Of a stretch of DNA of 64,000 nt, positions 34,717 to 43,514 are shown piece after piece; position 1 is the stretch's first letter; the number at the start of each line of letters is the position of its first letter. This DNA comes from Streptomyces sp. CB02261 (GTDB lineage Bacteria > Actinomycetota > Actinomycetes > Streptomycetales > Streptomycetaceae): the NCBI RefSeq assembly GCF_001905665.1, contig NZ_LIVX01000010.1, forward strand, positions 186,001 to 250,000, given 5' to 3'. The position numbers were made by a program, and so were the translations under genes. The notes below the pieces were generated by a model that saw only the letters and a program-made list of their open reading frames with translations, had not been told where the DNA came from and ran no database searches.

Positions 34717-36636
34717 CTAGTACCCCGGCGGCTCCTGCTGCGGGCCGCGGTCGACCGGACCGCGGCCCGACAGGACCTCGCCGTACGCCTGCATGAGGTC
34801 GGCGAGCCGGAGGGTGGCGAGGTCCTCCCGGGTCGGGGTGCTGGGGTATCCGGAGAGCCGCAGGTCCCGGTACGCGCAGGACTTCTCGTACAGGGTGCGC
34901 AGGAAGCGCCCGTTGCCCAGCTCGTCGATCCAGCCCTGCTCGACGACGTGCCCGCTGATCGAGCGCAGTTCCTCGCGGGCCTCCTCGTCCCAGCCGTCGC
35001 CGTTGGCCGCCGCGAGCACCTCGCCGATCGCGGTCAGCTCCAGCGGCCGGTACGAGGGGAAGTCGACCCGGGTGGTGAACCGGGAGGACAGCCCGGGGTT
35101 GGTGCTGAGCAGCCGGTCCATGCCCTCGGGGTAGCCGGCCAGGATGACCACGAGGTGGTCGCGGTTGTCCTCGGCCCGCTTGAGGAGGACCTGGAGGGCC
35201 TCGTCCCCGTAGGCGTCGCCTTTGCTGTAGCCGGTGTTGGAGAGCGCGTACGCCTCGTCCACGAAGAGCACCCCGCCGACCGCCGAGTCGATCAGCTCGT
35301 TGGCCTTGACCGCCGTCTGCCCGAGGAACTCGCCGACCAGATCCGCCCGCTGGGCCTCCACCAGATGGTCCCCGCCGAGCAGCCCGAGGGCGTAGAAGAC
35401 CCGGCCCAGGATGCGGGCCACGGTGGTCTTGCCGGTGCCCGAGGGCCCGGAGAAGACGAAGTGCCGCTTGGGCGGCTGGACCGGCAGGCCCTGTCCCGCG
35501 CGCAGCCGGGCCATCTCCAGCTGCGCCGACAACGCCTTGACCTGGCGTTTCACCGGCTCCATGCCGACCATGCCCTCCAGCTCCGCGAGCGCCTCCGCGA
35601 GCAGCGCCGGATCCGTGGGGCCTTCGGGGAAGCGCGGTGGTACCGGCTGGGAGGGCAGGGAGGCCTTCTGGCGTACGGTGTCCGGCGGCGCGGCCGGTGC
35701 CACCGGCGGTACGGGCTCGGGCGCGAGCAGCAGCCCGTCGCCCAGCTGCCCGGCATCCGGGTCGGCGCCCGGCGCGGCGTCCCCGGCGTCCTGCACGACG
35801 CCCCCGCCGACGCTGCCCAGGGCGACCGTCGCGAGGCCCGCCGGGTCGTCCACTCCGTCGTACCCCTCGAAGCCGTCGTACTCGGTGATCGCGGCGAGCC
35901 GCGCGGCGGTGTCCATGAACGTCGGGTCGATCCGGTGCACGGCCCGGTACAGCGGCAGGGCGGCGGCGCTGCGCCCGGTGCCCTCGTGGGCGCGGGCGAG
36001 CCAGTACCGCAGCTCCTTGCGCTGGGGCTGCTCGCTGCGGCACCGCATCAGGGAGGCCGAGAGGAGCGGTTCGGCCTGGCCGTACATCTCCAACCGGACC
36101 CGGGCCATGCCGCCGAAGAGACCGGCCTCGATGCCGAGGAGCGGGTCGTCGACGAGGGTCTCGGTGTGCCGGACGAGCTGGTCCCAGTCCTTGACGAGAT
36201 AGGCGCGGCAGGCGTGCAGGAAACGCACCTGGGGGTCGGTGTCGACCGGGGGGAGTCCCGCGAGGGCCCGGTCGAGCTCCGGCACGTGACGTCCGTCGAG
36301 CCAGTGGGAGGCGTGCGCGAGCAGCAGGTCGCGCGGGCTCTCCAGGACGGGCTGGACCCACCAGCCGAGCCAGTACCAGGAGTTGAGGGTGCGCCGGTAC
36401 CGGGCCCGCTGCTCGCCGAAGCGGTCGCGGTTGCGGTACATGCGCAGCAGAGCGGTCGTGGTGTCGACCCGGAGCGCGTGCAGCCCGAGCCAGGCGTCCG
36501 CCATGCCGGGGTCCATCCGTACCGCCGTCCGGAACTCGTCCTCCGCCTGCGGATAGGCGCCCATCGTGTAGGCGTCGACTCCGCGCAGCCAGGCGAGCTC
36601 GGCCGGGGCCTGCGCGCCCTGCGTGCCGATGTCCAT
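34717..36636 (-). CDS. EccA-like AAA+ ATPase with TPR-type N-terminus
   Basis: 639 residues. The N-terminal helical TPR-like part (about 1-260) is followed by a Pro/Ala linker and a CbxX/CfxQ AAA+ domain. Walker A is GPSGTGKT (397-404), Walker B VLFVDEAY (456-463), sensor 1 around LVVILAGYPEGMDRLLSTNPGL, and an Arg finger in SSRFTTRVDFP. This order is that of type VII secretion EccA, but no esx, EccB-E or mycosin gene is nearby. ATG at 36636 is the natural start. It may act on WXG100 substrates from elsewhere or have another remodelling role. Confidence 0.88.
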   Translation of the reverse strand: MDIGTQGAQAPAELAWLRGVDAYTMGAYPQAEDEFRTAVRMDPGMADAWLGLHALRVDTTTALLRMYRNRDRFGEQRARYRRTLNSWYWLGWWVQPVLESPRDLLLAHASHWLDGRHVPELDRALAGLPPVDTDPQVRFLHACRAYLVKDWDQLVRHTETLVDDPLLGIEAGLFGGMARVRLEMYGQAEPLLSASLMRCRSEQPQRKELRYWLARAHEGTGRSAAALPLYRAVHRIDPTFMDTAARLAAITEYDGFEGYDGVDDPAGLATVALGSVGGGVVQDAGDAAPGADPDAGQLGDGLLLAPEPVPPVAPAAPPDTVRQKASLPSQPVPPRFPEGPTDPALLAEALAELEGMVGMEPVKRQVKALSAQLEMARLRAGQGLPVQPPKRHFVFSGPSGTGKTTVARILGRVFYALGLLGGDHLVEAQRADLVGEFLGQTAVKANELIDSAVGGVLFVDEAYALSNTGYSKGDAYGDEALQVLLKRAEDNRDHLVVILAGYPEGMDRLLSTNPGLSSRFTTRVDFPSYRPLELTAIGEVLAAANGDGWDEEAREELRSISGHVVEQGWIDELGNGRFLRTLYEKSCAYRDLRLSGYPSTPTREDLATLRLADLMQAYGEVLSGRGPVDRGPQQEPPGY

Positions 36637-36804
36637 CGGGTCCCCCACAACCGTCTTCGCATGGACGGGATTTGACCGCACCTGGGGGCATCGTACCTGC
36701 GCAGGGGGTGCGCGCTTAAGGAGAAGCGCATGATCCGGAAGCGGTGACCCTGGGTGAGCGATACGGGTCGCTGGGGCACTCCGAGGGACCTTTCGGGGGC
36801 AGAA

Positions 36805-36842
36805 CGAAGCCCCCGATCACGGGGGAACAACCGGGGGCTTCG
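36805..36842. terminator. Hairpin in the kinase-ATPase gap
   Basis: Perfect 10-base arms CGAAGCCCCC and GGGGGCTTCG around 18 bases that contain a competing CCCC/GGGG stem. A second stop for transcription coming from the kinase gene. Confidence 0.6.
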
Positions 36843-36923
36843 TGTCTGCGGCGGCTCCGAAAAGCCGCACATTCAGAACGTAAGACCTTTACGCCCCTTG
36901 GGTCAAGCGGAGTTCAGGCACTT

Positions 36924-36941
36924 GCGAAAGCGGACTTTCGC
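36924..36941 (-). terminator. Terminator hairpin after the kinase gene
   Basis: Perfect 7-base arms GCGAAAG/CTTTCGC with a 4-base loop, beginning four bases after the kinase stop on the minus strand. Confidence 0.65.
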
Positions 36942-36945
36942 CCCC

Positions 36946-37575
36946 TCAGTTCACGGACATGAAGCCGTCACGGTGCGTGATGATCTGGTCCGCGCCCGCT
37001 GTCACTCCGGGCCCGGGAAGCCAGTCGTACCCCGCCGGGCCCTCCCGTACCAGGGTGTCCGCGAAGGGCCGGGAGGGGTCCTCGGTGAAATGGCGAGTCT
37101 CCGCCACGGTCCAGCCGTCCCAGAAGTCCGCCTGCTCCGGACCGTCCCGGCGCCGCCCCCGCGCCCAGGACTCCTCGGGGCCGCGCTCCATCCACAGCAG
37201 CCACGTCAGGAACGGCCGCACCGCCCGCCGGCCGGCGCCGACGCCCTCGACGAGCACGACGGGGGCCGGGGCGAGCGGGCGCGCCTCCCCGAAGCCCCGC
37301 AGGCGCCAGTCGTACGCGCGGTAGGCCGCCGTCTCCCCTCGCGCCAGGGGTTCGAGGACCTGCGCGCGCAGCCGGCCGGCCCACGCGAACAGCTCCTCGT
37401 GCGTGGCGAGGTCATCGAGGTGGAGGACGGGGGCGTCGCCGAGGGCTGCGGAGAGGCGGGCGGCGAGGGTCGACTTGCCGGAGCCCGCGTGCCCGTCGAC
37501 CCCGACCAGTCGGACCGGTCCGCAGGAGGGCGGGAGCCGGAGCAGCGCCTGCGCGGCGCGGTCGAGGTCGTTCAT
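36946..37575 (-). CDS. P-loop uridine-kinase-like protein
   Basis: 209 residues. P-loop GVDGHAGSGKSTLA at about 24-37, then VLHLDDLATHEELFAW (the Asp-Asp after strand 2, as in uridine kinases) and VVLVEGVGAGRR. A lid-like Arg-rich segment RGRRRDGPEQADFW follows. It probably phosphorylates a nucleoside or other small molecule; the substrate is unclear. ATG at 37575 begins MNDLDRAAQAL. Monocistronic by spacing. Confidence 0.83.
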   Translation of the reverse strand: MNDLDRAAQALLRLPPSCGPVRLVGVDGHAGSGKSTLAARLSAALGDAPVLHLDDLATHEELFAWAGRLRAQVLEPLARGETAAYRAYDWRLRGFGEARPLAPAPVVLVEGVGAGRRAVRPFLTWLLWMERGPEESWARGRRRDGPEQADFWDGWTVAETRHFTEDPSRPFADTLVREGPAGYDWLPGPGVTAGADQIITHRDGFMSVN

Positions 37576-37722
37576 GGAGCCCAGGGTAGGGGAGGGGGGA
37601 CCGTCGCAGGTCAGGAAGGTATCGCCGTCAGTGGTCGAGACCAATATTGGTGCGGCGACGCGTGGCGAAGTGCTGGCGGAGCCCCGCCACGAGCCGCGAT
37701 AGTGGCCTCGCGCGGCCCGGTC

Positions 37723-37771
37723 CGTACGACGACTCGTACGCCCACGGCTCGTACGCCCCGAGGTCCGTACG
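37723..37771. repeat. Cluster of four CGTACG palindromes
   Basis: CGTACG at 37723, 37735, 37750 and 37766 in degenerate 12-16-base units, just upstream of the exported peptidase-like gene. Could be a binding-site array or simple repeat expansion. Confidence 0.45.
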
Positions 37772-37801
37772 CCCACCGTTCTCGACTGGGGGTCACCGTC
37801 C

Positions 37802-39172
37802 ATGACCAGCTCCACCCCACGCAGAACCGTCCTCGCCGCGGCACTGGCGGCGGCGGGAACAGCCGCCACCGCGGCGCCCGCGGCGGCCGCGACCGCCGCC
37901 GTCCCCGACCCGTCCGCCGCCCCGGGCCGGGCCCCCGAGCCCGGCCTCGTCGACAACCGCTTCTGGTCCTCGTACACGGACTGGAGGTGCGGCAGCGCCG
38001 CCGGGGCCAGGGCGGTCGCCGGGCTCCGGCCCGGCCTCGTCCTCGACTCCCCGGCCGGACGGACCGACTACACCGACCCGCACACCGGCCGGACCTCCGC
38101 CTGGGAGTACGCGAGCTGGACCTCGCCCGTCCACACCCCGACCGTGCCCGCCACCGAGGTCATCGCCTCCTGGAACGCCCACACCCCGCCCGGCACCTGG
38201 ATCCAGGTCGAGCTGTCCGGCACCTACTCCGACACCACCGCCACCCCCTGGTACGTCCTGGGCCGGTGGGCCTCCGGCGACGGCGACATCCTGCGCACCT
38301 CGGTGGACGACCAGACCGACGGCCGCAGCACCGTCTGGACCGACACCTTCGCGATCGACGACGCGGCGAGCGGACTGCGGCTGGCCTCGTACCGGCTGCG
38401 CCTGACGCTGTACCGCACCCCGGGAAGCGGCCTCACCCCCACGGTCTGGCGGCTGGGGGCGATGGCCTCGGACATCCCGGACCGCTTCACGGTCCCGGCC
38501 ACCGCGCCGGGCCCCGCCCACGAGCTGGCCGTGCCGCGCTACTCGCAGAACACCCACGTCGGGCAGTACCCGGAGTACGACAACGGCGGCGAGGCCTGGT
38601 GCAGCCCCACCTCCTCCCAGATGATCGTCGAGTACTGGGGCCGCGGACCGTCGGCGGAGGAACTGGCCTGGGTGAACCCGGCCTTCGACGACCCCCAGGT
38701 CTGTCACGCGGCCCGCTTCACCTACGACCACCAGTACCAGGGCTGCGGCAACTGGCCCTTCAGCGCCGCCTACGCGGCCACCTACCCGGACCTGACCGCC
38801 GTGGTCACCCGACTGCGCTCGCTCACCGAACTGGAGAGCCTGGTCCGCGTCGGCATCCCGGCCATAACGTCCCAGTCCTTCCTCAAGGAGGAGCTGACCG
38901 GCGCCGGTTACGGCACGGCGGGCCACCTCATGACCGTCATCGGGTTCACGCCGGAAGGCGACGTCATCGCCAACGACCCCGCCTCACCCGACAACGAGGC
39001 CGTCCGCCGGGTCTACGACCGCCGCGAGTGGGAGAACATCTGGCTCCGCACGAAGCGGTACGACGCGAACGGCAAGGTCAGAGGCGGTACGGGGGGTGTC
39101 TGCTACCTCTACTGGCCCGCCAGGCCGACATCCGGTCAGCGGGGCGTGCTGCGGTCGCTCGGCCTGGCGTGA
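37802..39172 (+). CDS. Exported C39-like cysteine peptidase family protein
   Basis: 456 residues. A Tat-like signal (TPRRTVLAAALAAAGTAATAAPAAAA) leads to a beta-sandwich region (about 50-235) and a papain-like C39 domain (about 240-430). The likely catalytic residues are Cys in GEAWCSPTSSQM, His in AGHLMTVIGF and Asp in VIANDPAS. The beta-sandwich may bind cell-wall or sugar. No ABC transporter or bacteriocin is nearby, so it is not a leader peptidase in context. ATG at 37802. Confidence 0.85.
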   Translation: MTSSTPRRTVLAAALAAAGTAATAAPAAAATAAVPDPSAAPGRAPEPGLVDNRFWSSYTDWRCGSAAGARAVAGLRPGLVLDSPAGRTDYTDPHTGRTSAWEYASWTSPVHTPTVPATEVIASWNAHTPPGTWIQVELSGTYSDTTATPWYVLGRWASGDGDILRTSVDDQTDGRSTVWTDTFAIDDAASGLRLASYRLRLTLYRTPGSGLTPTVWRLGAMASDIPDRFTVPATAPGPAHELAVPRYSQNTHVGQYPEYDNGGEAWCSPTSSQMIVEYWGRGPSAEELAWVNPAFDDPQVCHAARFTYDHQYQGCGNWPFSAAYAATYPDLTAVVTRLRSLTELESLVRVGIPAITSQSFLKEELTGAGYGTAGHLMTVIGFTPEGDVIANDPASPDNEAVRRVYDRREWENIWLRTKRYDANGKVRGGTGGVCYLYWPARPTSGQRGVLRSLGLA

Positions 39173-39340
39173 GCGGGTGGAAGGGCCCGCGGCCGCCGTG
39201 CCGCCCGGGTGAGCCGTCACCGGCGCCGCGCGCCGACGCGTGCGAGCGGGAGCTTCGGTGGCGGCCGGCGGACGTTAACACTGGGCGTCAAGGTGCCATC
39301 GGGGCAGGAGAGTTGCCCGGGCGCTGCGATACTTGAGACC

Positions 39341-40123
39341 GTGACCGACATCGAATCGCGCATCGACACCTCCCGGCCGCACACCGCCCGGATATGGAAC
39401 TACTGGACCGGCGGCAAGGACAACTACCCGGTCGACCGGGAGGCCGGCGACCAGATCCGCCGGCTGCACCCCGGGATCGGGGACTACGCGAAGGCGGACC
39501 GGCTGTTCCTCGGCCGGGCGGTGCGGTTCCTGGCGGAGCAGCAGGGCATCCGGCAGTTCCTGGACATCGGGACGGGGCTGCCGAGCGCCGACAACACGCA
39601 CGAGGTCGCCCAGCGCGTCGCCCCCGACGCGCGGGTCGTGTACGTGGACAACGACCCGCTCGTCCTCGCGCACGCCCGTGCCCTGCTGGTCGGGACGCCC
39701 GAGGGCCGCACCGACTACCTGGACGCCGACCTGCGGGACGTCGACTCGATCCTGACCGCCGCCGCGAAGACGCTCGACCTCTCGCAGCCGGTCGCCCTGA
39801 TGCTCCTCGGGGTCGTCATCTTCGTCGAGGACGACGAGGAGTCGTACGCGATCGTCCGCCGGCTCATGGACGCGCTCGCCCCCGGCAGCTACCTCGTCCT
39901 GTCCCACACGGTCACGCACCCCGACATGCCGGACGTCGACGCGGCGGTGGCGTTCTGGAACGAGCACGGCACCCCGAAGCTCACCCAGCGGACCCCGGCC
40001 GCCGTCGAGCGGTACTTCGACGGCCTGGAGCTCCTCGAACCCGGCGTGGTGTCCTGCTCCGCCTGGCGGCCGCGGACGCCGACGCCGGACGTGGCGATGT
40101 ACGCGGGCGTCGGCCGCAAGTGA
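39341..40123 (+). CDS. DUF574/SAV2177-type SAM-dependent methyltransferase
   Basis: 260 residues. HTARIWNYWTGGKDNYPVDREAGD is the signature of this actinobacterial family, followed by the SAM site FLDIGTGLPSADNTHEVA and YVDNDPLVLAHARALL. GTG at 39341 chosen because TDIESRIDTSRPHTAR is the usual start. Substrates are unknown. Streptomycetes carry many paralogues, which are often linked to developmental regulators. Confidence 0.88.
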   Translation: MTDIESRIDTSRPHTARIWNYWTGGKDNYPVDREAGDQIRRLHPGIGDYAKADRLFLGRAVRFLAEQQGIRQFLDIGTGLPSADNTHEVAQRVAPDARVVYVDNDPLVLAHARALLVGTPEGRTDYLDADLRDVDSILTAAAKTLDLSQPVALMLLGVVIFVEDDEESYAIVRRLMDALAPGSYLVLSHTVTHPDMPDVDAAVAFWNEHGTPKLTQRTPAAVERYFDGLELLEPGVVSCSAWRPRTPTPDVAMYAGVGRK

Positions 40124-40369
40124 CGGCGGGCGCGGTGGTCCGGCGACGCACGCCAGGGGGCGCGTCGGTCGGTTCCGCCGGCTCCGCACCACGCCGTTCG
40201 AACGTGGTCTCCGGCACAGACGGGCTGCTCCGTCCGCGTCCCGGAGACCCTGCGCCCCTGCGGCGCACGGCCGGCGCGGCACCCGGCGTCGACGGACGCG
40301 GTCGCGCCGCCCCGGGGACGTGACCGACGTCCTACCCCGGCGCCGCCCCCGTACCGCAAGGTGGTCGCC

Positions 40370-40519
40370 ATGACCTCCACCACGTACACCCGTCTCCTGT
40401 TCCGCGCCCGGACGGGCGGCCCGAAGGACGACCAGGGTCCCAAGGTCCTGGAACACGTCCTCGGCTGGACCCTTGTCGTCCTCCTCGCCGTGCTCGTCAC
40501 CCGGGCCGGCCTCATGTGA
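40370..40519 (+). CDS. Small single-span membrane protein
   Basis: 49 residues: a basic N-terminus, GPKDDQGPKVLEHVLGW, then a hydrophobic helix WTLVVLLAVLVTRAGLM reaching the C-terminus. AAGGTGG lies 7 bases before the ATG. Codon third positions are strongly G/C, consistent with coding. Too short for firm assignment and no function is proposed. Confidence 0.5.
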   Translation: MTSTTYTRLLFRARTGGPKDDQGPKVLEHVLGWTLVVLLAVLVTRAGLM

Positions 40520-40660
40520 ACCGGGGGCCGCGGCCCGTAGCCCCCGCGGGCGTCCGTGTGACCCGTCGGCGCCCCGCGTGATGCCCGCGCCCCGAACGGG
40601 CATACTCCCCGCGATCCCGCGCGCGGCACGCCCGCGCCCGGCAGGGAGGAGTGCCCCGCC

Positions 40661-41842
40661 ATGGCGGCCGAGAGCAACGCGGACGGTGTCGAGCGCCGAC
40701 TGCCCACCGACGAGGCCCGCGAGCTGCTCGCCCTGACGCGTGACATCGCCCGCCGCGAGATCGCGCCGCGCGCCGCCGAGGAGGAGGCCGCCGGGCACTT
40801 CCCCCGCGAGCTGTTCGCGCTGCTGTCCCGCTCGGGACTCCTCGGGCTGCCCTACGACCCCGAGTACGGCGGGGGCGGCCAGCCGTACGAGGTCTACCTC
40901 CAGGTCCTGGAAGAGCTCGCCGCGGCCCGGCTGACCGTGGGCCTCGGCGTCAGCGTCCACACCCTCTCCTGCCACGCGCTCGCCCGCTTCGGCACCGAGC
41001 AGCAGCGGGGCGCCCAGCTGCCCGCGATGCTGGGCGGCGGTCTCCTCGGCGCGTACTGCCTCTCCGAGCCGGCCGCCGGATCGGACGCTGCCGCGCTGCG
41101 CACCCGGGCCGTCCGCGAGGGCGAGGGCGGCGACTGGGTGATCGACGGGACGAAGGCATGGATCACCCACGGTGGGATCGCCGACTTCTACACGGTCATG
41201 GCCCGTACCGGCGGCCCGGGAGCGAAGGGGATCACCGCCTTCCTGGTGCCGGGTGACGCGCCGGGACTGAGCGCGGCCCCGCCCGAGCGGAAGATGGGCA
41301 TGACGGGTTCGCCCACCGCACAGGTCCACCTCGACGGCGTACGGGTCTCCGACGCGCGGCGCCTCGGCGCGGAGGGGCAGGGCTTCGCCCTCGCGCTCGA
41401 CGCGCTGGACTCGGGGCGGCTCGGCATCGCCGCCTGCGCGGTCGGGCTCGGGCAGGCGGCCCTGGACGAGGCCGTGGCCTACGCCAGGGAGCGCCGCCAG
41501 TTCGGGCGGCCGATCGCCGACTTCCAGGGGCTCCGCTTCCTCCTCGCGGACATGGCGACCCGGATCGAGGCGGGCAGGGCGCTGTACCTGGAGGCCGCGC
41601 GGCTCCGGGACGAGGGGCGGTCCTTCGGCCGGTGCGCGGCGATGGCCAAGCTGTTCTGCACGGACGCCGCCATGCGGGTCACGACGGACGCGGTGCAGGT
41701 CCTGGGCGGGTACGGGTACACGGCGGACTTCCCCGTGGAGCGGTACCTGCGGGAAGCGAAGATGCTCCAGATCGTCGAGGGGACCAATCAGATCCAGCGC
41801 GTGGTCATCGCCCGTCACCTGGTCGGACCAGAATCCCGCTGA
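40661..41842 (+). CDS. Acyl-CoA dehydrogenase
   Basis: 393 residues. Flavin alpha,beta-desaturation of an acyl-CoA. Typical blocks are YGGGGQPYEVYLQVLEELA, AYCLSEPAAGSDAAALRT (flavin loop), KAWITHGGIADFYTVMART, ERRQFGRPIADFQGLRFLLADM and VLGGYGYTADFPVERYLREAK. The catalytic base is Glu in IVEGTNQIQR. ATG at 40661. No ETF or CoA ligase is adjacent. The last 38 bases overlap the convergent small gene. Confidence 0.94.
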   Translation: MAAESNADGVERRLPTDEARELLALTRDIARREIAPRAAEEEAAGHFPRELFALLSRSGLLGLPYDPEYGGGGQPYEVYLQVLEELAAARLTVGLGVSVHTLSCHALARFGTEQQRGAQLPAMLGGGLLGAYCLSEPAAGSDAAALRTRAVREGEGGDWVIDGTKAWITHGGIADFYTVMARTGGPGAKGITAFLVPGDAPGLSAAPPERKMGMTGSPTAQVHLDGVRVSDARRLGAEGQGFALALDALDSGRLGIAACAVGLGQAALDEAVAYARERRQFGRPIADFQGLRFLLADMATRIEAGRALYLEAARLRDEGRSFGRCAAMAKLFCTDAAMRVTTDAVQVLGGYGYTADFPVERYLREAKMLQIVEGTNQIQRVVIARHLVGPESR

Positions 41843-42158
41843 CGCGCACGGTGCGGTCGGCCCAGACGGGGCCGGCGGCGAGCCTGACCCACTCCTGGTC
41901 GCGGTGGCCAGGGAGGGTGCGGCCCTGGCTCGCCCAGAGGGAGAGGACGGCCCTGAAGATGGGCGGATCGGCGGGGGCGCGGGGCGGGGCCGCCGCCTGC
42001 GCCGGTACGGGGACGGGCGTCGGCGCCGATGGCGGCGGGGCGGTCGGGGTCCGCGCGGGCACAGGACCGGACGCCGGGCGCGGAACCGATTCTTCAAGGC
42101 GCGGCGCGGCCTGCCGGTGCCGACCGACACCGCTGGGAGTGGTGTACAGCGTGGTCAT
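41805..42158 (-). CDS. Hypothetical Pro/Ala-rich protein
   Basis: 117 residues. MTTLYTTPSGVGRHR is followed by a Pro/Ala-rich linker and a small conserved-looking end (PPIFRAVLSLWASQGRTLPGHRDQEWVRLAAG). Third-position G/C and the Thr/Tyr N-terminus favour a real gene. It overlaps the acyl-CoA dehydrogenase by 38 bases tail to tail. A C-terminus of this type resembles Rv3235-like (DUF6459) proteins near secA in actinobacteria; that link is a guess. Confidence 0.6.
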   Translation of the reverse strand: MTTLYTTPSGVGRHRQAAPRLEESVPRPASGPVPARTPTAPPPSAPTPVPVPAQAAAPPRAPADPPIFRAVLSLWASQGRTLPGHRDQEWVRLAAGPVWADRTVRVSGILVRPGDGR

Positions 42159-42380
42159 GCCGGGACCAACGCGTCCCGGCGGCCGTGGTCACCCCCGCAC
42201 GGATTAGTGCGGCAGTTCGTCAGGTACCCGGTGCGCGGGTTTGTCCGGAGACGCCCGGGTTCGTCCGGGCGTGATCGCGTGGGTGAGCGGCGGCGTGCGC
42301 CGGGGCCGGCTCGGCCCCGGACCGCCGGACGGCTCCTGGGCCTGTCCGGAGACTTCCGCCGCGCTCTGCTCCGACAGGCG

Positions 42381-42749
42381 TCAGGCCGCGCGCCGCATCT
42401 GCGGCACCCGGATCGGACGCGAGCCCGGACCGCCGACGTGCGAGAAGGGCTGCGTGCGCCAGTCGAGACCCTGGGGGAGCGTCAGGAGCAGCGCGGTGTC
42501 CTGCTCCTGGACCTCCAGGCTGTCGTCGGCCGGACGGGCCTCGGTCGCCGACAGGCCCGTGCCCGGGCAGACCGTCAGGACGAACGGGTTCCACGGCGTG
42601 GGGCACAGCGCGTGCTCCGGCAGCGCGTCCTCGTCCGCGAGCAGCGCGATGGGCTGCACGCACTCCGGGCAGACGACCCGGAACATCTCAAAGGTGTCGT
42701 ACGCGTCGAGCTCGTCGGACGTGTCGACCGAATCAACAGGCTCCTGCAT
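42381..42749 (-). CDS. Small acidic protein with possible zinc-binding cysteines
   Basis: 122 residues. The acidic N-terminus (MQEPVDSVDTSDELDAYDTFEMF) is followed by FRVVCPECVQPIALL, HALCPTPWNPF and LTVCPGTG, four cysteines that could hold zinc, and a basic tail RPIRVPQMRRAA. ATG at 42749 follows GGGGAGA. Divergent from an Lrp-type gene. Function unknown; conserved in streptomycetes from memory. Confidence 0.78.
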   Translation of the reverse strand: MQEPVDSVDTSDELDAYDTFEMFRVVCPECVQPIALLADEDALPEHALCPTPWNPFVLTVCPGTGLSATEARPADDSLEVQEQDTALLLTLPQGLDWRTQPFSHVGGPGSRPIRVPQMRRAA

Positions 42750-42863
42750 GGAGAATCTCCCCCTCGGGTGGGTCGGCCGGATCTGTGCGGCCTCGACCAC
42801 AGCAAGCACTTCCCATGCGGCCGTCCGCATAATCGTGTGGCGGTACCCGAGGGCGGACGCAAA

Positions 42864-42883
42864 CATGTGGTGTTCGTCACATG
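42864..42883. promoter_or_regulatory. Palindrome CATGTG-N8-CACATG
   Basis: Perfect 6-base arms between the divergent cysteine-rich gene and the Lrp gene (start 42975). Candidate Lrp operator; unproven. Confidence 0.35.
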
Positions 42884-42974
42884 CCCGTCGCAGGTGCCCC
42901 GTGATCGCCCATACCGCCCTATAGAGGTGGTCCCCGGCGGTGCCCCTTCACTCCACGCGCAATAAGGTCACCGC

Positions 42975-43415
42975 ATGGAGGAGCTGGATCGTCAGATCGT
43001 CGAATTGCTCGTCAAGGACGGGCGCATGAGCTACACCGACCTGGGCAAGGCCACGGGCCTGTCCACGTCGGCGGTGCATCAGCGCGTCCGCCGTCTGGAG
43101 CAGCGCGGAGTCATCCGCGGCTACGCGGCCGTCGTCGACCCGGAGGCCGTGGGCCTTCCGCTGACCGCCTTCATCTCGGTCAAACCCTTCGACCCCAGCT
43201 CTCCCGACGACACCCCCGACCGGCTCGCCGACATCCCGGAGATCGAGGCCTGCCACAGCGTCGCCGGTGACGAGAACTACATCCTCAAGGTCCGCGTCGC
43301 CACCCCGCTGGAGCTGGAGCACCTGCTCAGCCGCATCCGCTCCCAGGCCGGCGTCTCCAGCCGCACGACGGTGGTCCTGTCGACGCCGTACGAGGCCCGG
43401 CCGCCGCGCATCTGA
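42975..43415 (+). CDS. Lrp/AsnC-family regulator, second
   Basis: 146 residues. Winged helix MEELDRQIVELLVKDGRMSYTDLGKATGLSTSAVHQRVRRLEQRG, then the AsnC effector domain (AFISVKPFDPSSPDDTPDRLADIPEIEACHSVAGDENYILKVRV). Full-length dimer-forming type. It is followed after 99 bases by an amidohydrolase gene that could be a target. Confidence 0.92.
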   Translation: MEELDRQIVELLVKDGRMSYTDLGKATGLSTSAVHQRVRRLEQRGVIRGYAAVVDPEAVGLPLTAFISVKPFDPSSPDDTPDRLADIPEIEACHSVAGDENYILKVRVATPLELEHLLSRIRSQAGVSSRTTVVLSTPYEARPPRI

Positions 43416-43514
43416 CGTGACGGAGGCCGTGTCCGGCCGCACGGCCGGGGCCGTCGGCTCCCCTCGGGGGCCCTGGCGGACGAACCGGGTCCGGCCAGGT
43501 CATAGCCTGGTCGC

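Larger units (their letters stand above)
36637..36945. other. Intergenic region between the AAA ATPase and kinase genes
   Basis: On the minus strand this is the kinase 3' end followed by the ATPase promoter region. It contains the two hairpins listed separately. On the plus strand AAGGAG (36718-36723) sits in the loop of a GCGCTT/AAGCGC hairpin just before ATGATCCGGAAGCGGTGA (36730-36747), a five-codon frame encoding MIRKR. No larger convincing gene was found. Confidence 0.5.
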
